From: Microcebus murinus
Lineage: Eukaryota > Chordata > Mammalia > Primates > Cheirogaleidae
Assembly: GCF_040939455.1 (NCBI RefSeq)
Contig: NC_134107.1
Span: 8,619,537-8,683,536 of the forward strand
Reading direction: 5' to 3'
DNA length: 64,000 nt
Part shown: piece after piece, positions 45,755 through 58,094 of the stretch
How the letters are laid out: the number at the start of each line of letters is the position of its first letter
How positions within the stretch are numbered: the stretch's first letter is position 1
Notes under the pieces: model-generated
Told to the model about the DNA's origin: nothing
Seen by the model: only the letters and a program-made list of their open reading frames with translations
Database searches by the model: none
Made by a program: the position numbers and the translations under genes

Positions 45755-46187
45755 TCCCCTTTTTCTTTCAAGTATTTTGTGGCCTAGCTGTGCCTTTTGA
45801 AAGAAGTATACAACTAGATTGAAGTTTATAATTTGACTCTAATCTGATGAGTTAGTCCATCTAAGTTAATTGTGATTGAAATATTTGGTTTATTTCTACT
45901 GTCTTATTTTGTGCTTTCTAACTTGGCTTTTTTCATATTCTTTTTCCTTTTTTACTTTAGGATTTTTTTTTCTTTATTCCTGTCTACCTCCTATATACAC
46001 GCCCAGTGGTACAGAAGTTGTGCATTTCTTTTGTTGGTAATCTTAGAAATTTCATATTTAATTTAGAGCCTAAAGTTAGTATCTTCACCCTTATAAGAAC
46101 TTTATACCCCTTCTCAGTTTATATTCTTTTGTCTAATTTTCATTTTATTGCTCTTAAAATCCCACAAATTAGGCATTATTATTATTA

Positions 46188-46952
46188 TAGGTTGAATATC
46201 CCTTGTCTGAAATGCTTGGGACCAGAAGTGTTTTGGATTTTGGATTTTCTTAATAGAGTTTGGAATGTTTGCATGTACATGATGAGGTATTTTGGGGATG
46301 GGATCCAACCTAAACACAAAATTAGGATTTTGGATTTTTTTAATAAGAGTTTGGAATTTTGCATGTACATAATGAGGTATTTTGGGGATGGGACCCAACC
46401 TAAACACAAAATTCACTCATGTTTCAGATACACCTTATACACATAGCCTGAAGGTAATTTTGTGCAATATTTTTAATAGTTTTGTGCATGAAACAAAATT
46501 TGTGTACATTGAATCATCAGAAAGCAAAGATGTCATGATCTCAGCCATCCATGTGGACAATCTGTGGTTGCGTGGTGTCACTGTCATTCCTAACTCTGAA
46601 TTTATAGGCTACCTATAAGCAATCATTTCCTTAACACTTACACATAAGTACTTAATAGTAAAAAAAAATATGGCATACATTAATACAGTAAAAAATTAAT
46701 GTGTTCAGGGTAACTAAGGAGCACAAGTAGCATCACCACAGTACTTCTATCAGATGTTAAACAACAGCAGATGAAGGGTTCTGAGAGAGTCTTTTTCCTT
46801 TTGGGGATGCTGAACAAACTTTTTTTACTGTGACCTGTCACACAAGGTCGCATATGGAATCTTCTACTTGTGCTGTTATGTCAGTGCTCAGAAAGGTTCC
46901 GTATTTGGACGATTTCTGATTTTGAATTTTTGGATTAGAGATGCTCAACCTG
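46188..46952. mobile_element. Tigger-type transposon with a 90-bp internal tandem duplication
   Basis: The ends are inverted repeats: left 'taggttgaatatcccttgtctgaaatgc', right '...ttggattagagatgctcaacctg'. TA lies on both sides (46186-46187 and 46953-46954). Length is 765 bp. A 90-bp unit beginning 'ggattttggattttcttaatag' (46235) repeats at 46325. No transposase frame; a short 30-residue repeat seen in translated frames is a by-product of the duplication. Confidence 0.85.
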
Positions 46953-46971
46953 TACTTTCATATTGTCAATT

Positions 46972-47300
46972 CTTTTTTATTTGAGACAGAGTCTCACTCT
47001 GTTGCCCAGGCTAGAGTGAATGCCGTGACATCAGCCTAGCTCACAGCAAACTCAAACTCCTAGGCTCAAGCAATCCTCCTGCCTCAGCCTCCCGAGTAGC
47101 TGAGACAACAGGCATGTGCCACCATGCCCGGCTAATTTTTTCTATATATATTAGTTGGCCAACTAATTTCTTTCTATTTATAGTAGAGATGGGGTCTTGC
47201 TCTTGCTCGGGCTGGTTTTGAACTCCTGACCTCAAGCAGTCTGCCTGCCTCGGCCTCCCAGAGTGCTAGGATTACAGTTGTGAGCCACCGTTCTCGTCCC
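46972..47300 (-). repeat. Alu, strepsirrhine type, full length
   Basis: Antisense copy with linker 'tagttggccaactaatttctttc'. It sits just past the end of the Tigger element; flanks 'catattgtc' and 'catattatc' look like the target duplication. Confidence 0.93.
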
Positions 47301-47309
47301 ATATTATCT

Positions 47310-48180
47310 TAAAAGGTAATTTTGTCTAATATTAATTCTGGGTTGATGGTTATTTTCCCTTAGCACTTTGACAACATTTCCCATCTTTTTCCATTGTTGC
47401 TACTGAAATTAATTTGAAGTTAGCTGTCATTTGCTCTTATGTAGGTAATTTCAAGCTTCCAAACACTTCTTTCCCTGTTTTAAAACTCTCCCCCCCATTC
47501 TTCAATTTCACTAAGAATTATTTATGTAAAGGTTCTTATTTCTTATCCTTCCTCTGAGGATTGATTTCTTCAATTTAAACAATTTCTCAGCCAGTATTGC
47601 TTTGATGTTGTCTCACTGCTTTTTGAGTTATCCCTTTCTGGTACTCTGTTTAGACTCTCCTAGACCTTCTCACTCCATCTTCCATGCTCTCTTTAATGTT
47701 TTTCATTTTTTCATCTTTCTGTGTCACCTGGGTATTTTCTTCAACTCATCTGTGACAATTCTCTCTTCAGCTATATCCACTGCATATTTTATCCATTGAT
47801 TGAATTTAATTTCACTCATTGTATTTTTTCATTTTGATAAATTCTACTTAGTTTTTTGCTGAGTTTGTTTGTTCTTTGTTGGTAGTCTCTTGTTCTTTAT
47901 GTATACATTCTCTAATGTGTTGTTTCAACTGTGTATTCTGCAGGTAATACTAGTGTTTGCACAGTTTTTTGGTCTGATTTGTTGTTTCTGAAAACATATT
48001 TCCTCTTGTGTTTTTTTATTTTGTGGTTGCAGTCTTTGTCTGCCATGTTCCAGTTGGATGAAAATGACCAGATGCCCTCAGTACATTTGTAGTCAGTATT
48101 CACCAAATATTTATTGACCTCCCACACTGTCTGGGCACTTGATATGTATCCAAGACCAAAATGGGACAATATTCCGTACC
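47310..48180 (-). repeat. Old LINE-derived sequence
   Basis: AT-rich text such as 'ccatctttttccattgttgctactgaaattaatttgaagttagctgtcatttgctc' and 'ccactgcatattttatccattgattgaatttaatttc' resembles antisense L1 5'/ORF1-side sequence. Boundaries and family are uncertain. Confidence 0.5.
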
Positions 48181-48449
48181 TGGGTAGAGCTTAGCTAGGA
48201 GTGAAACCACCTGGGGTGGTGTTAGAGGTGTCTTTGAGAATTTTTTCATTGTTTTTTTTTAGCCTAGTTTTGAATTTAAAGAGGTGCTTTGATATCCAGC
48301 ATTTATGTGTTCTGTGCCTAAAGTTATCCTCATGTTGGCCTTACATTTTTTTTAGGTTGCTGGTATTATCTTCTATTTTGAATTATTACTTTGGTGTCTT
48401 GCTACCTCTGAATAACCAAGTACCAGATACATGTTTTGAATAAGTGTCA

Positions 48450-49390
48450 GTTATTCAAAAAGTTTTTAAATTACAAGATTTTAATTTTGTTAAGAGCTAG
48501 CAAATATTTTTTCCTGCAGTAATATGGAGTGTTCTTATGTCAATGAGGAATTTCTTAGAGATTTTCAGCTCTTGCACATTAGTTAGTACATTTTTATATT
48601 CAGAAATGGGAAAGATTTCAAGAATAATTACCGTTTTGAAATGGGAGCATTTATTTGATTGCTAGAAAATGTTAGCATTCACTCTAGCCAAGTATGGAAC
48701 ACCAAAAACAATCTGGAAAAGAGATGTGGATCAAAATAGATCATGAGCCTAATCTGTCTTGAGGAATGGAAAAGAGTAGAGTTCAGCATTTATTAATATA
48801 TGGCATATCCCCAGGGAGTGGAGGGGCACTTTTACACATAAAGTCTTTTCTTATTCTGACTAATAAAAAGAGGCAATCAGAAGCAGAACAGCCATGGAGG
48901 GACATAATGGCATGTTGGCTGGTACTAGTGTTGGAGCTCATTTTGTGACAGAGCCTGTTAATTCTGGTCCTGTGTCTGCTTCTGGTATAGCCCTCCTTGA
49001 GGAGGGTTAGGGGATTTGGTGCCAGCAGGAGCAGCACTGCCAATCCCAGAAGCACAGAGTTAATAACTACCTTTAATCCTGTCTTAGTAATTTTCCATGA
49101 AGCCAAGGAGTTTGAAATGCATATGCAGTATAACTATTATTTTCATCTAACTTCAGAAAGCCAAAGCTTGATAATCTTTCAGGGTGATGAGGGAAGAATG
49201 AGAAAGAATTGTAGGGGAACACAGATGAGAGAGAGAGAGCTGGTTTAGCAGAATTGTTGTGAAGATTAAAAATAAACATTACTGGGCATGTTTGCATCTG
49301 TCCCCAGGAAAAAAGTAGAGAAAGTCCATTCCTGTTGTTTACCATTATTGTCAGGCCTAAAGTTTTCCAATTCCTGGCCTCAGTTACTAA
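48450..49390. other. Unexplained intronic block
   Basis: No repeat or gene recognised. It contains opposing ORFs (107 codons minus at 48783-49106; 83 codons plus at 48997-49248) with no known domain. It directly precedes the mariner remnant and may include its degraded 5' part. Confidence 0.4.
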
Positions 49391-49399
49391 TGAAATGCT

Positions 49400-49800
49400 C
49401 CTTGGTTAGTGAAACCTTCAGCACCTGCCTGGCTTACTTACCTACCTTACTCTGGGTAGGTGACAAAGCTGCTAAAACTACAGAAGCTGAACTTGGAAAC
49501 TCTCTGTCGTCCACTGTATTCACCAGACCTTGCACCAGCTGACTGCCACTTCTTCCAGGCTTTGGACCACTTGCAAGGAAAGATATTCACTTCTCAACAA
49601 GCTGTGGAAAATGCCTTTTGTAATTTCATTGCCACTCATTGCCACTCGCTCTCCAGGTTTCTTCACTACTGGCATAAGCAAGTTACTGTTAGGATGGCAA
49701 AACTGTGTCCATGGTTTAGGAACATACTTTGATTAATCGTACTGCTTCTTGTTTGAGAGATAATAAACTACACTTTTGATTTGAAATCAAACATTTCATA
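49400..49800 (+). pseudogene. Mariner transposase remnant (C-terminal part), frameshifted
   Basis: The + strand encodes the C-terminal mariner signature YSPDLAPADCHFFQALD, which holds the third catalytic aspartate of the DDE/D triad, then LQGKIFTSQQAVENAFCNFI. A 10-bp tandem duplication, ATTGCCACTC (49628-49637 and 49638-49647), then shifts the frame; the rest of the domain continues in another frame (RSPGFFTTGI...). Tc1/mariner transposases cut and paste DNA in the nucleus. This copy is dead: it lacks the N-terminal domains and the start. Confidence 0.8.
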
Positions 49801-50217
49801 TTTAACGACCTAATATTTCACCTTTCTGAGTTTCAGTTTCTTCATATATGAAATGGAAGCAATGTTAAAATTCTCCTCCCTTTTCTGTAGAAAATGACTT
49901 TGGTTAATTTGAATTTGTGTGTATGTTTGTGTTTTTTGAAGTGTTTTTTTTTTTTAACCCAAAGCTTGGGAAGAATGACGTTTTCTAATGTAGAAGTCAT
50001 AAACTTTCACATGATAAGTGGTTAAGGCCCAACTTGACTTTGTTTTATGGCCTCTCTTTGGCTTTGAGTTTGAAATCTTGACTAACAGTAGGATATTGTG
50101 AATTTTTCTTTTTTATTCTATTGACTTTTTCTGTTTGTTTGGGATAGAAAGTCTTAGCTTTTTAAAACATTACTCAAGTAATATGTGATTATATTTATTT
50201 TGAAAAACAATAGTGGA

Positions 50218-50548
50218 GGCTGGGCGTGGTGGCTCACGCCTATAATCCTAGCACTCTGGGAGGCTGAGGCGGGTGGATTGCTCCAGGTCAGGAGTTCGAA
50301 ACCAGCCTGAGCAAGAGTGAGACCCCGTCTCTACTATAAATAGAAAGAAATTAATTGGCCAACTAATATATGTAGAAAAAAAAATTAGCTGGGCATGGTG
50401 GCGCATGCCTGTAGTTCCAGCTACTTGGGAGGCTGAGGCAGTAGGATTGATTGCTTGAGCCCAGGAGTTTGAGGTTGCTGTGAGCTAGGCTGACGCCACT
50501 CACTCTAGCCTGGGCAACAAAGTGAGACTCTGTCTCAAAAAAGAAAAA
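50218..50548 (+). repeat. Alu, strepsirrhine type, full length
   Basis: Sense copy, 'ggctgggcgtggtggctcacgcc', linker 'gaaattaattggccaactaat'. Left flank gaaaaacaatagtgga repeats after the tail as gaaaaacaatagtaga. Confidence 0.95.
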
Positions 50549-51168
50549 AGAAAAACAATAGTAGAGGCTAAGGTCCCTTTTGATGACATTGTCCAAGTCC
50601 TTTTTCATCTTCTGTTATTAGTTTTGTGTCTACTTTCTTGATTTTTCTCTCTATATTTGCATACTTGTATATGTGCTTATAGGAAATACGTAGAGTTGGG
50701 TATGTGTGTTTTATATAAATAGCACCATACTATTATGTAGTTTGTTTTTCATTCTTAATTTTTCACTTACTCTCTTGCAGTAAGTATAGATTTACCTCAT
50801 TCTTTTTAATTGCTGTATTCTGAGAGTATACTTCATAGCCATTTTCCATATCAAGGGGCTTTAGATTTTGTTATCACAAACAATTCATCTTGCTTTTAGT
50901 TTGGTATAATAAAGTACTTTGTTATTAGAAGCTTTTAGAACTAAACTATATTGTTTAGTGCAGAAATAAAATAATAAGTTATAAGCTGAGTTATTTAGTT
51001 TATTGTCTTTGCATGTAAAGTACAACTGTTTAAGCAGTGGGAAGGAAACTTCTTCAAAAGCTTTTCTGTTTATCTTTATTTGAAAGATAAACTTCTGTTT
51101 ATCTTTATTTATCTTTATTACTTTTAATTAAGCCCTACTATAAATGATCAGTTATTTAGCAAATCTTT

Positions 51169-51323
51169 TTTTTTTGTTTTTTAAATCAGATGGGGTCTTG
51201 CTCTGTCACCCAGGCTGAAGTGCAGTGGTGTGATCAGAGCATACTGTAGCCTCAAACTCCTGGGCTCAAGTAATCCTCCCACTGTAGCCTTCCAGAGTGC
51301 TAGGATTATAGATGTACCCTGCC
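51169..51323 (-). repeat. Alu monomer
   Basis: One antisense arm, 'cagatggggtcttgctctgtcacccaggctgaag...gagtgctaggattatagatg'. No second arm. Confidence 0.85.
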
Positions 51324-51551
51324 TCTATCCATTTGACTCATGTATTTTGATGCTGTGGTTAGGCCTATACACATTAAGGATTGTTATATCTTGGAATATT
51401 CACTCCTTTATAATTCAGTCCTTTATCATTATGTAATATGTCTCTTTATCCCTGATAACTTTCCTTGCTCTGAAATCTCCTTTGCCCAAAATTCATATAG
51501 CTATCTCTGCTTACTTTTATTAAAAAATTTTTATTCTTTTAAGTTAAAAGA

Positions 51552-51968
51552 AATTTTTGATACAGGCTCTCGCTTTGTCACCCAGGCTGGAGCACGGTGG
51601 TGTGATCATAGCTCACTGTAACCTTGAACTTCTGGGCTCAAGTGATCCTCTTGCCTCATTTCCCCAAGGAGCTGGAATTATAGGAGTATGCCACCAAGCC
51701 TGGGTAATTTTTTCCTTTTCTTTTCTTTTCTTTTCTTTTCTTTTCTTTTCTTTTCTTTTCTTTTCTCTTCTCTTCTCTTCTCTTCTCTTCTCTTCTCTTC
51801 TCTTCTCTTCTCTTCTCTTCTCTTCTCTTCTCTTTTCTTTTCTTTTCTTTCTTTTTCTTTTTTTTCCCCTTTTTTGTAGAGACAGGATCTCACTGTGTTG
51901 CCCAGGCTGGTCTTGAAATCCTGGCCTCAAATGATCCTCCTGCCTTGGCTCCCCACAGTGACAGTGCT
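51552..51968 (-). repeat. Alu, old dimeric, split by an expanded pentanucleotide tract
   Basis: Left part 'gatacaggctctcgctttgtcacccaggctgg...gccaccaagcctgggtaatttttt'; right part 'ttgtagagacaggatctcactgtgttgcccaggctgg...ctgccttggctcccc'. The middle linker has grown into the tract at 51711-51868. Confidence 0.9.
51711..51868. repeat. (TTTTC)10 (TCTTC)13 microsatellite
   Basis: Ten TTTTC units (51716-51765) then thirteen TCTTC units (51766-51830), followed by imperfect TTTTC and poly-T. On the other strand it reads (AAGAG)n(AAAAG)n. It is a pure polypyrimidine/polypurine tract of about 150 bp. Confidence 0.97.
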
Positions 51969-51999
51969 GACCCTGCTTGCTTTTGGTTAGCATTAGTAG

Positions 52000-52370
52000 C
52001 ATGATATATCTTTTCCTATCCCTTTATTTTTAATCTACATGTGTCTTTATATTTAAAGTGAGTTTCTTATAGACAGTATATAGTTGGTTTTTATTTTTTT
52101 ATCTACTCTGAAAGTCTGTCTTTTAATTGTTGTATTTAGATCATTGACCTTTAATGCAATTGTTGATATAATTGGATTAATATTTGTGGTATTGGTTACT
52201 GTTTTCCATTTGATGGCTATTCTTATTTTTATCTCCCACAGCTTTTCTGTCTTTTGTGATTTTAATCAGTCATTTTATATAACATTTTTTTCTCCTTTCT
52301 TCACACATAAACTACTCTCTTTTTCTCTTTATTTTTCTTTTTGGCTTTTTTAGGGGCTGCCCTAGAGTTT
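52000..52370 (-). repeat. L1 ORF2 5'-side fragment
   Basis: Text 'gtgagtttcttatagacagtatatagttgg', 'atctactctgaaagtctgtcttttaattgttgtatttagatcattgacctttaatgcaattg' is antisense L1 ORF2. Confidence 0.8.
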
Positions 52371-52435
52371 GCAGTGCACATTTACAGCTAATAGAAGTCC
52401 ATTTTCACATAACAGTGTATGAGTAGTGCATGATA

Positions 52436-52794
52436 AACATACCTTGTTTCATTGCAGTTCACTTTATTGTACTTTGCAGATATTGTGTTTTTATTTATTT
52501 ATTTTTAGCAAATTGAGTTTGTGGCAACCTTGCATCAAGCAGGTTTGTCAGTACTATTTTTCCAACAACGTGTGTTCACTTCATTAGCACTTTTTAGCAA
52601 TAAAATATTTTTAATTAAGGTATATTCATTGTTTTTTTAAGCATAATGCCATTGCACACTTAAAAGACTATAGTGTAAAAATAACTTTTATATGCACTGG
52701 GTAACCAAAAAATTCATGTGACTGACTTTATTGCAATATTCACTTTATTGCTTTAGTCCAGAACCAAACCCACAATATCTCCAAGGTGTGCCTG
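52436..52794 (-). mobile_element. Tigger/MER44-type DNA transposon (non-autonomous)
   Basis: Inverted ends: left 'aacataccttgtttcattgcagttcactttattgtactttgcagatattg', right '...actttattgctttagtccagaaccaaacccacaatatctccaaggtgtgcctg', with TA following (52795-52796). Internal text 'gcaaattgagtttgtggcaaccttgcatcaagcagg' fits. The family is from memory. Confidence 0.8.
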
Positions 52795-52799
52795 TACCT

Positions 52800-53420
52800 A
52801 GTATTTAATAATAACAAGTATTTCTAATTCCTCCTTCCCATCTCTTGTAGCATTTCTACCATTCATTTCACTTTTTTTTAGCATGGGTAAATACATACAG
52901 AAGCATAAACATTAGTAATTGAGTACATTGTTGCTGTTTTTGAACAAACTGCTGTATATTAGATAATTAAGAATAAGAAAAATGAAAGTTTTAATTTTAC
53001 CTTCCTTTATTCATTCTCCAAAACTCTTGTCTATGTGTAGATGTGAGTTTCCTACTTGTATCATTTTCTTTCTAAAGTATTTTTTGCAATGCAGGCTTAC
53101 TGGCAACAAATTCCTCAATTTTTGTTTGTCTGAGAAAGTCTATCCTCTTTCACTTTTGAAGGATAATTTTGCAGGGTACACAATTCTAGGTCCATTTTTT
53201 TTTTTCCTCTCACTATTTTAAATATTTTACTCCTGTCTCTTCTTGCTTGCATTGTTTATGAAAAGTTGGATATAATTCTTGCCTTTGCTCTTCTGTAAGT
53301 AAAGTTCCCCCCCCTCTGGTTTCCTTCAAGATTTTTTCTTTGATTTTTCTGATTTTGACTATAATATGCCTTGGTGTAGTTTTTTTGGTATTGCTTGGTG
53401 TTTTCTGAGCTTCCTGGATT
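52800..53420 (-). repeat. L1 5'-side / ORF1-side sequence
   Basis: AT-rich antisense LINE: 'ttttgcaatgcaggcttactggcaacaaattcctc', 'gaaagtctatcctctttcacttttgaaggataattttgcagggtacacaattctaggt', 'tgattttgactataatatgccttggtgtag'. This continues beyond the next Alu. Confidence 0.75.
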
Positions 53421-53422
53421 TT

Positions 53423-53746
<324 letters not shown>

Positions 53747-54184
53747 GCTTCCTGGATCTTTGGTTTGCTGCCTGACATTAATTTGGGTGAAATTCTCAAT
53801 CATTATTGCTTATATATTGTTTCTGTCCCCCCCCACCCCCCCATTCCTATTGCACACGTTACACCTTTTGCAGTTGTCCCACAGTTCTGGATATTTTGTT
53901 TTGTTGTGGTTTTTTCCCTTTGGTTTTTTTTTTTTATCTTTGCTTTCCAGTTATTTCTATTGTCATATCTTCAAGCTCAGATTCTTTCCTCAGCTGTGTT
54001 TAGTCTACCAGTGAGTCCATCAGAGGCATTCTTCATTTCAGGTACAGCGGGGTTTTTTCCTCTAGCATTTCTTTTTGATTATTTCCTAGAATTTTCATCT
54101 CTCTGCTTACATTCTCCTTCTGTTCTTGCATGTTGTCTACCATTTTCACTAAAGCCCTTAGCATATCAATCATGGTTTTTAAAA
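53747..54184 (-). repeat. L1 5'-side sequence, continued
   Basis: Resumes after the Alu: 'ttaatttgggtgaaattctcaatcattattgcttatatattgtttctgtcc' followed by C-runs (53826-53840). Confidence 0.65.
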
Positions 54185-54196
54185 AGCTGTGTTTTT

Positions 54197-54514
54197 TTTT
54201 TTTTTGAGACAGAGTCTCACTTTGTTGTCCAGGCTAGAGTGAGTGCCGTGGCGTCAGCCTGGCTCACAGCAACCTCAATCTCCGGGGCTCAGCGATCCTA
54301 CTGCCTCAGCCTCCCGAGTAGCTGGGACTACAGGCATGTGCCACCATGCCCGGCTAATATTTTGTATATATATTTTTAGTTGGTCAATTAATTTATTTCT
54401 ATTTTTAGTAGAGACGGGGTCTCGCTCAGGCTGGTTTCGAACTCCTGACCTTGAGCAATCCGCCCGCCTCGGCCTCCCAAAGTGCTAGGATTACAGGTGT
54501 GAGCCACCACGCCC
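54197..54514 (-). repeat. Alu, strepsirrhine type, full length
   Basis: Antisense. Target duplication agctgtgttttt at 54185-54196 and 54515-54526. Confidence 0.96.
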
Positions 54515-54529
54515 AGCTGTGTTTTTAAC

Positions 54530-55240
54530 TTGTAGTATACCTTGTAATTTTTTGTTGGAAGGTAGACGTGATGAGGAACTGCAGTAAATAGGCCTTTAGT
54601 AGTGTGAGGTGTGGCGGTAGGGGAAGCCTTCTGTAGTCCTGTGATGAGGTCTCAGTCTTTTGATGAACCTGTGCCCTTGGACTGTAAACTTCACCACTGT
54701 AGTTTTTTTTTCCCCCTCCTTAGATGAGACAGGCTCTGATAAAACCCTAACACGTTAGGCTCTGGTAAAGTAGTTTCTCTTGAAGTCAGGCCTTGTTAAG
54801 AACAGAATGCTCTAACATAATCCAGAATGGTTCCTTTTCTTCTCCCCCTGCCAGAAGCAAAAGGGGATTTTTATCCAGTATAAAAATCCTGTGAAGATCT
54901 ACTGGAGCTCCTAGAGGTAAAACTCATGAAAGTATGGGGATCCTGTATGACTCCCCCACTCCAAGTTTTTAACTCACAGTTGTCCACACAAGGCTCCAGA
55001 AATTTGTCATAGTTCATTCAGGCTTTCCTATCCTGGCACTGGTTCCCATGGAGGTTTCTCCCCTGGTAAATTCTGATTCCCTGTATCTTCCTTAATGTCT
55101 CTCCAATGTGGGGAGCAGCAGTTTGTCCTGTGACTGTCTCAAAATTCTAAGAAAAGTTGTTGATTTTTCAGTTTTTTGTTCACATTTTGGCTGTTGCCAA
55201 GAGAATGGTGACTTCTAAGCTCCCTATTTGCTGGCCTAGA
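54530..55240 (-). repeat. Old LINE 5'-side sequence (probable)
   Basis: Text 'gtaattttttgttggaaggtagacgtgatgagg...ggtgtggcggtaggggaagcc...cttttgatgaacctgtgcccttggactgtaaac' is of antisense L1M/HAL1 kind. No open frame is meaningful. Confidence 0.5.
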
Positions 55241-55244
55241 AACC

Positions 55245-55543
55245 AGAAATTCCATTTTAACTATTTTGAAGTGTATACTTCAGTGAAGTGTACAGTACAG
55301 TTCACGTTGTTGTGCAACCAGCACAATATCCATCTCCAGAATGTTTTTCATCTTCCCTAACTGAAACACAATGGCAACCACCATTTGGCTTTCTCTCTTT
55401 ATGAATTTGGCTGCTCTAAGTACATTATATAAGTAGAATCATACAGTGTTTGTCTTTTTGTGACTGGCTTCAAGTAGTCTTCAAAGGTGTATCCATGTTG
55501 TAGCATGTATCCAGATTTCCTTTAAGGGTGAATTATATTTCAT

Positions 55544-55597
<54 letters not shown>

Positions 55598-55850
55598 ATT
55601 TTGTTAATTCATTTATTCATCAGTGGCCACTACATTGCTTCCACCTTTTGGCTATTGTGAATAATACTCCTATGAACATGGGTGTATAAATATCTGTTTA
55701 AGTCTCTACTTTCAATTCTTTTGGGTATATACCCAGAAATAGAATTGCTGGATCATATGGCAGATCTATTTTTACTTTTTTGAGGAGCTGCCATACCATT
55801 TTCCATAATGAAGCACCATTTTACATTCCTTCAGTAGTGTACTATGGTTC
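55245..55850 (-). repeat. L1 3' end with a (GT)n(AT)n(AC)n insert
   Basis: Antisense L1 3': 'gtacagttcacgttgttgtgcaaccagcacaatatccatctccagaatg', 'cattatataagtagaatcatacagtg', 'tctttttgtgactggc', then 'ctattgtgaataatactcctatgaacatggg', 'atatacccagaaatagaattgctggatcatatgg'. A dinucleotide tract lies at 55544-55597. Confidence 0.92.
55544..55597. repeat. (GT)n(AT)n(AC)n compound microsatellite
   Basis: About ten GT units pass into about twelve AT units and then ACACAC. The halves are inverted copies, so the whole can fold on itself. Confidence 0.95.
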
Positions 55851-55925
55851 CAGTTTGTTCACATTAGCACGTGTATTTGAGTGCTTATACATGAGCTGTA
55901 CAGTGATACTTAAAGTACTATTTGT

Positions 55926-56060
55926 GGCCAGGCGGTAGCTCACACTTGTCTTCCCAGCACTTTGGGAAGCCAAGGTAGGAGGATTGCTTGAGCCCAGCCT
56001 GGGCAGTGTAGACCCTATCTTCACAAGAAAACCAAAAAACAAACAAACAAAACCAAACAA
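55926..56060 (+). repeat. Alu monomer (FLAM-like)
   Basis: Sense arm 'ggccaggcggtagctcacacttgtcttcccagcactttggg', tail (AAAC)n. Flanks 'aaagtactatttgtg' and 'aaagtactgtttgttg' look like its target duplication. Confidence 0.9.
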
Positions 56061-56404
56061 AAAGTACTGTTTGTTGCTTAAATCTTTCTGGCCGCAAAAT
56101 CCAGGGAAGAGTTTTCTTTGTAGAATTTACAAGTTCTGTGATATGGTATTTTCCTGATTTTCTTCTTACCATTCCTGGCCTCTCCCTTTCAGTTTTCTTC
56201 CAGGCCACTTTCACATTTTGTTCTTCAGCCTTTCTTATTTTCCACATTATCCCTTGGGTAATCTCTGCTTTCACAGTTGAACTTAACCATGTATGTGCCA
56301 ATGACACGTCTACCTCGAGGCCTGAGTCGAGTTCCAATGTTTACTGGGCATTTCCACTCATACTTATTCTGTCCCACAAATCAGTTATGACCCTAGTAAC
56401 ATAG

Positions 56405-56600
56405 AGTTTTAAATTCTAGTGAGCCTGAATCCTGATACTGCCAAATACTGGTTATTTGATCTCTGAGCTTCAATTTCCTCTATCTTATATAATGGGAAGG
56501 ATAACTAACAGGATAAGGATTAAATGATAGTTCGTATAATGTTTATATTACAGCATGCATGGATCATAGTTAAGATTTATAGCCATTATTAGTACTATCC
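56405..56600 (+). repeat. MIR SINE
   Basis: Text 'gagcctgaatcctgatactgcc...ctctgagcttcaatttcctctatcttatataatgggaaggataactaacagg' is MIR. Confidence 0.7.
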
Positions 56601-57082
56601 TTGTAAAAATAATTTCTCTCCTTTTTGATAAGTTTCTTTCTGTCATGAGATTACCTAATCAAAAGGTACTGTCATTTATAGTAATCTTGTATATCATAAT
56701 ACTATTTAAAAAGCTAGTACTTATATACAGAGTATCAGAATAGATGAATGTACCAGTTTCTCCATGTTCCCCTCCCAAGATTAATTATTTGTAATTTATT
56801 TTCTGTTTCATTGGAAATAAAGGAATACTTCATGGGTTTTTCATTAAGAAAATTAATGAAAAATTCATAAAAGTCCATACATTTTTCAGATGTTGGTTTA
56901 TATTTTGGTTTCTTTTTAACTGAGTGGTCTGTTCAGATCATTTGCCCATTGGGTTTCTATTTCTTTGGCTCTCACTAGGCATTGTATAAATTATCCTCTG
57001 GTGTTTTGCATTTACTCCTCTCCATGTTTTGAAAGGACTTTATCTTTTGTTTTAATTCTTAGACTTTATATCGTTGCCTTTT

Positions 57083-57406
<324 letters not shown>

Positions 57407-57434
57407 TATCATTGCTTCTTTATTGTGTGTTTTT

Positions 57435-57800
<366 letters not shown>

Positions 57801-58094
57801 TATTGTGTGTTTTATTCTCCCGACCTCTGTTACTGAGAACTGTGCTTATAATAAGCCCCCCACAAATTTTTCTATCAGATAAGTTTGTTACAGTATACTA
57901 ACAGTTAATTTCTTAGAGTTAGTGTCATTAACTATAGATGGGGTTATGAGAAATAAATTTATTCAACAAATATTTGAGTGCCCATGAAGTGCCAGGGTTG
58001 AAGATGTTTAAGAACTGCCTGGCACATACTAGGTCCTCTGTAAATAATAGCAGCTGTTGTGATAGTTCCACATGTAGCATAAGCTTTGCCTTTA

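Noticed and set aside
46006..46446. Plus- and minus-strand frames with 30-residue repeats
   Set aside because: The repeated peptides come from the 90-bp tandem duplication inside a Tigger element, not from a gene.
49460..49736. A working host gene derived from mariner (domesticated transposase)
   Set aside because: The frame is broken by a 10-bp duplication, lacks the DNA-binding and most catalytic part, and has no splice context.
51613..52002. Frame rich in Lys/Glu/Arg repeats (minus) and Phe/Ser/Leu repeats (plus)
   Set aside because: Translation of the pentanucleotide microsatellite inside an Alu.
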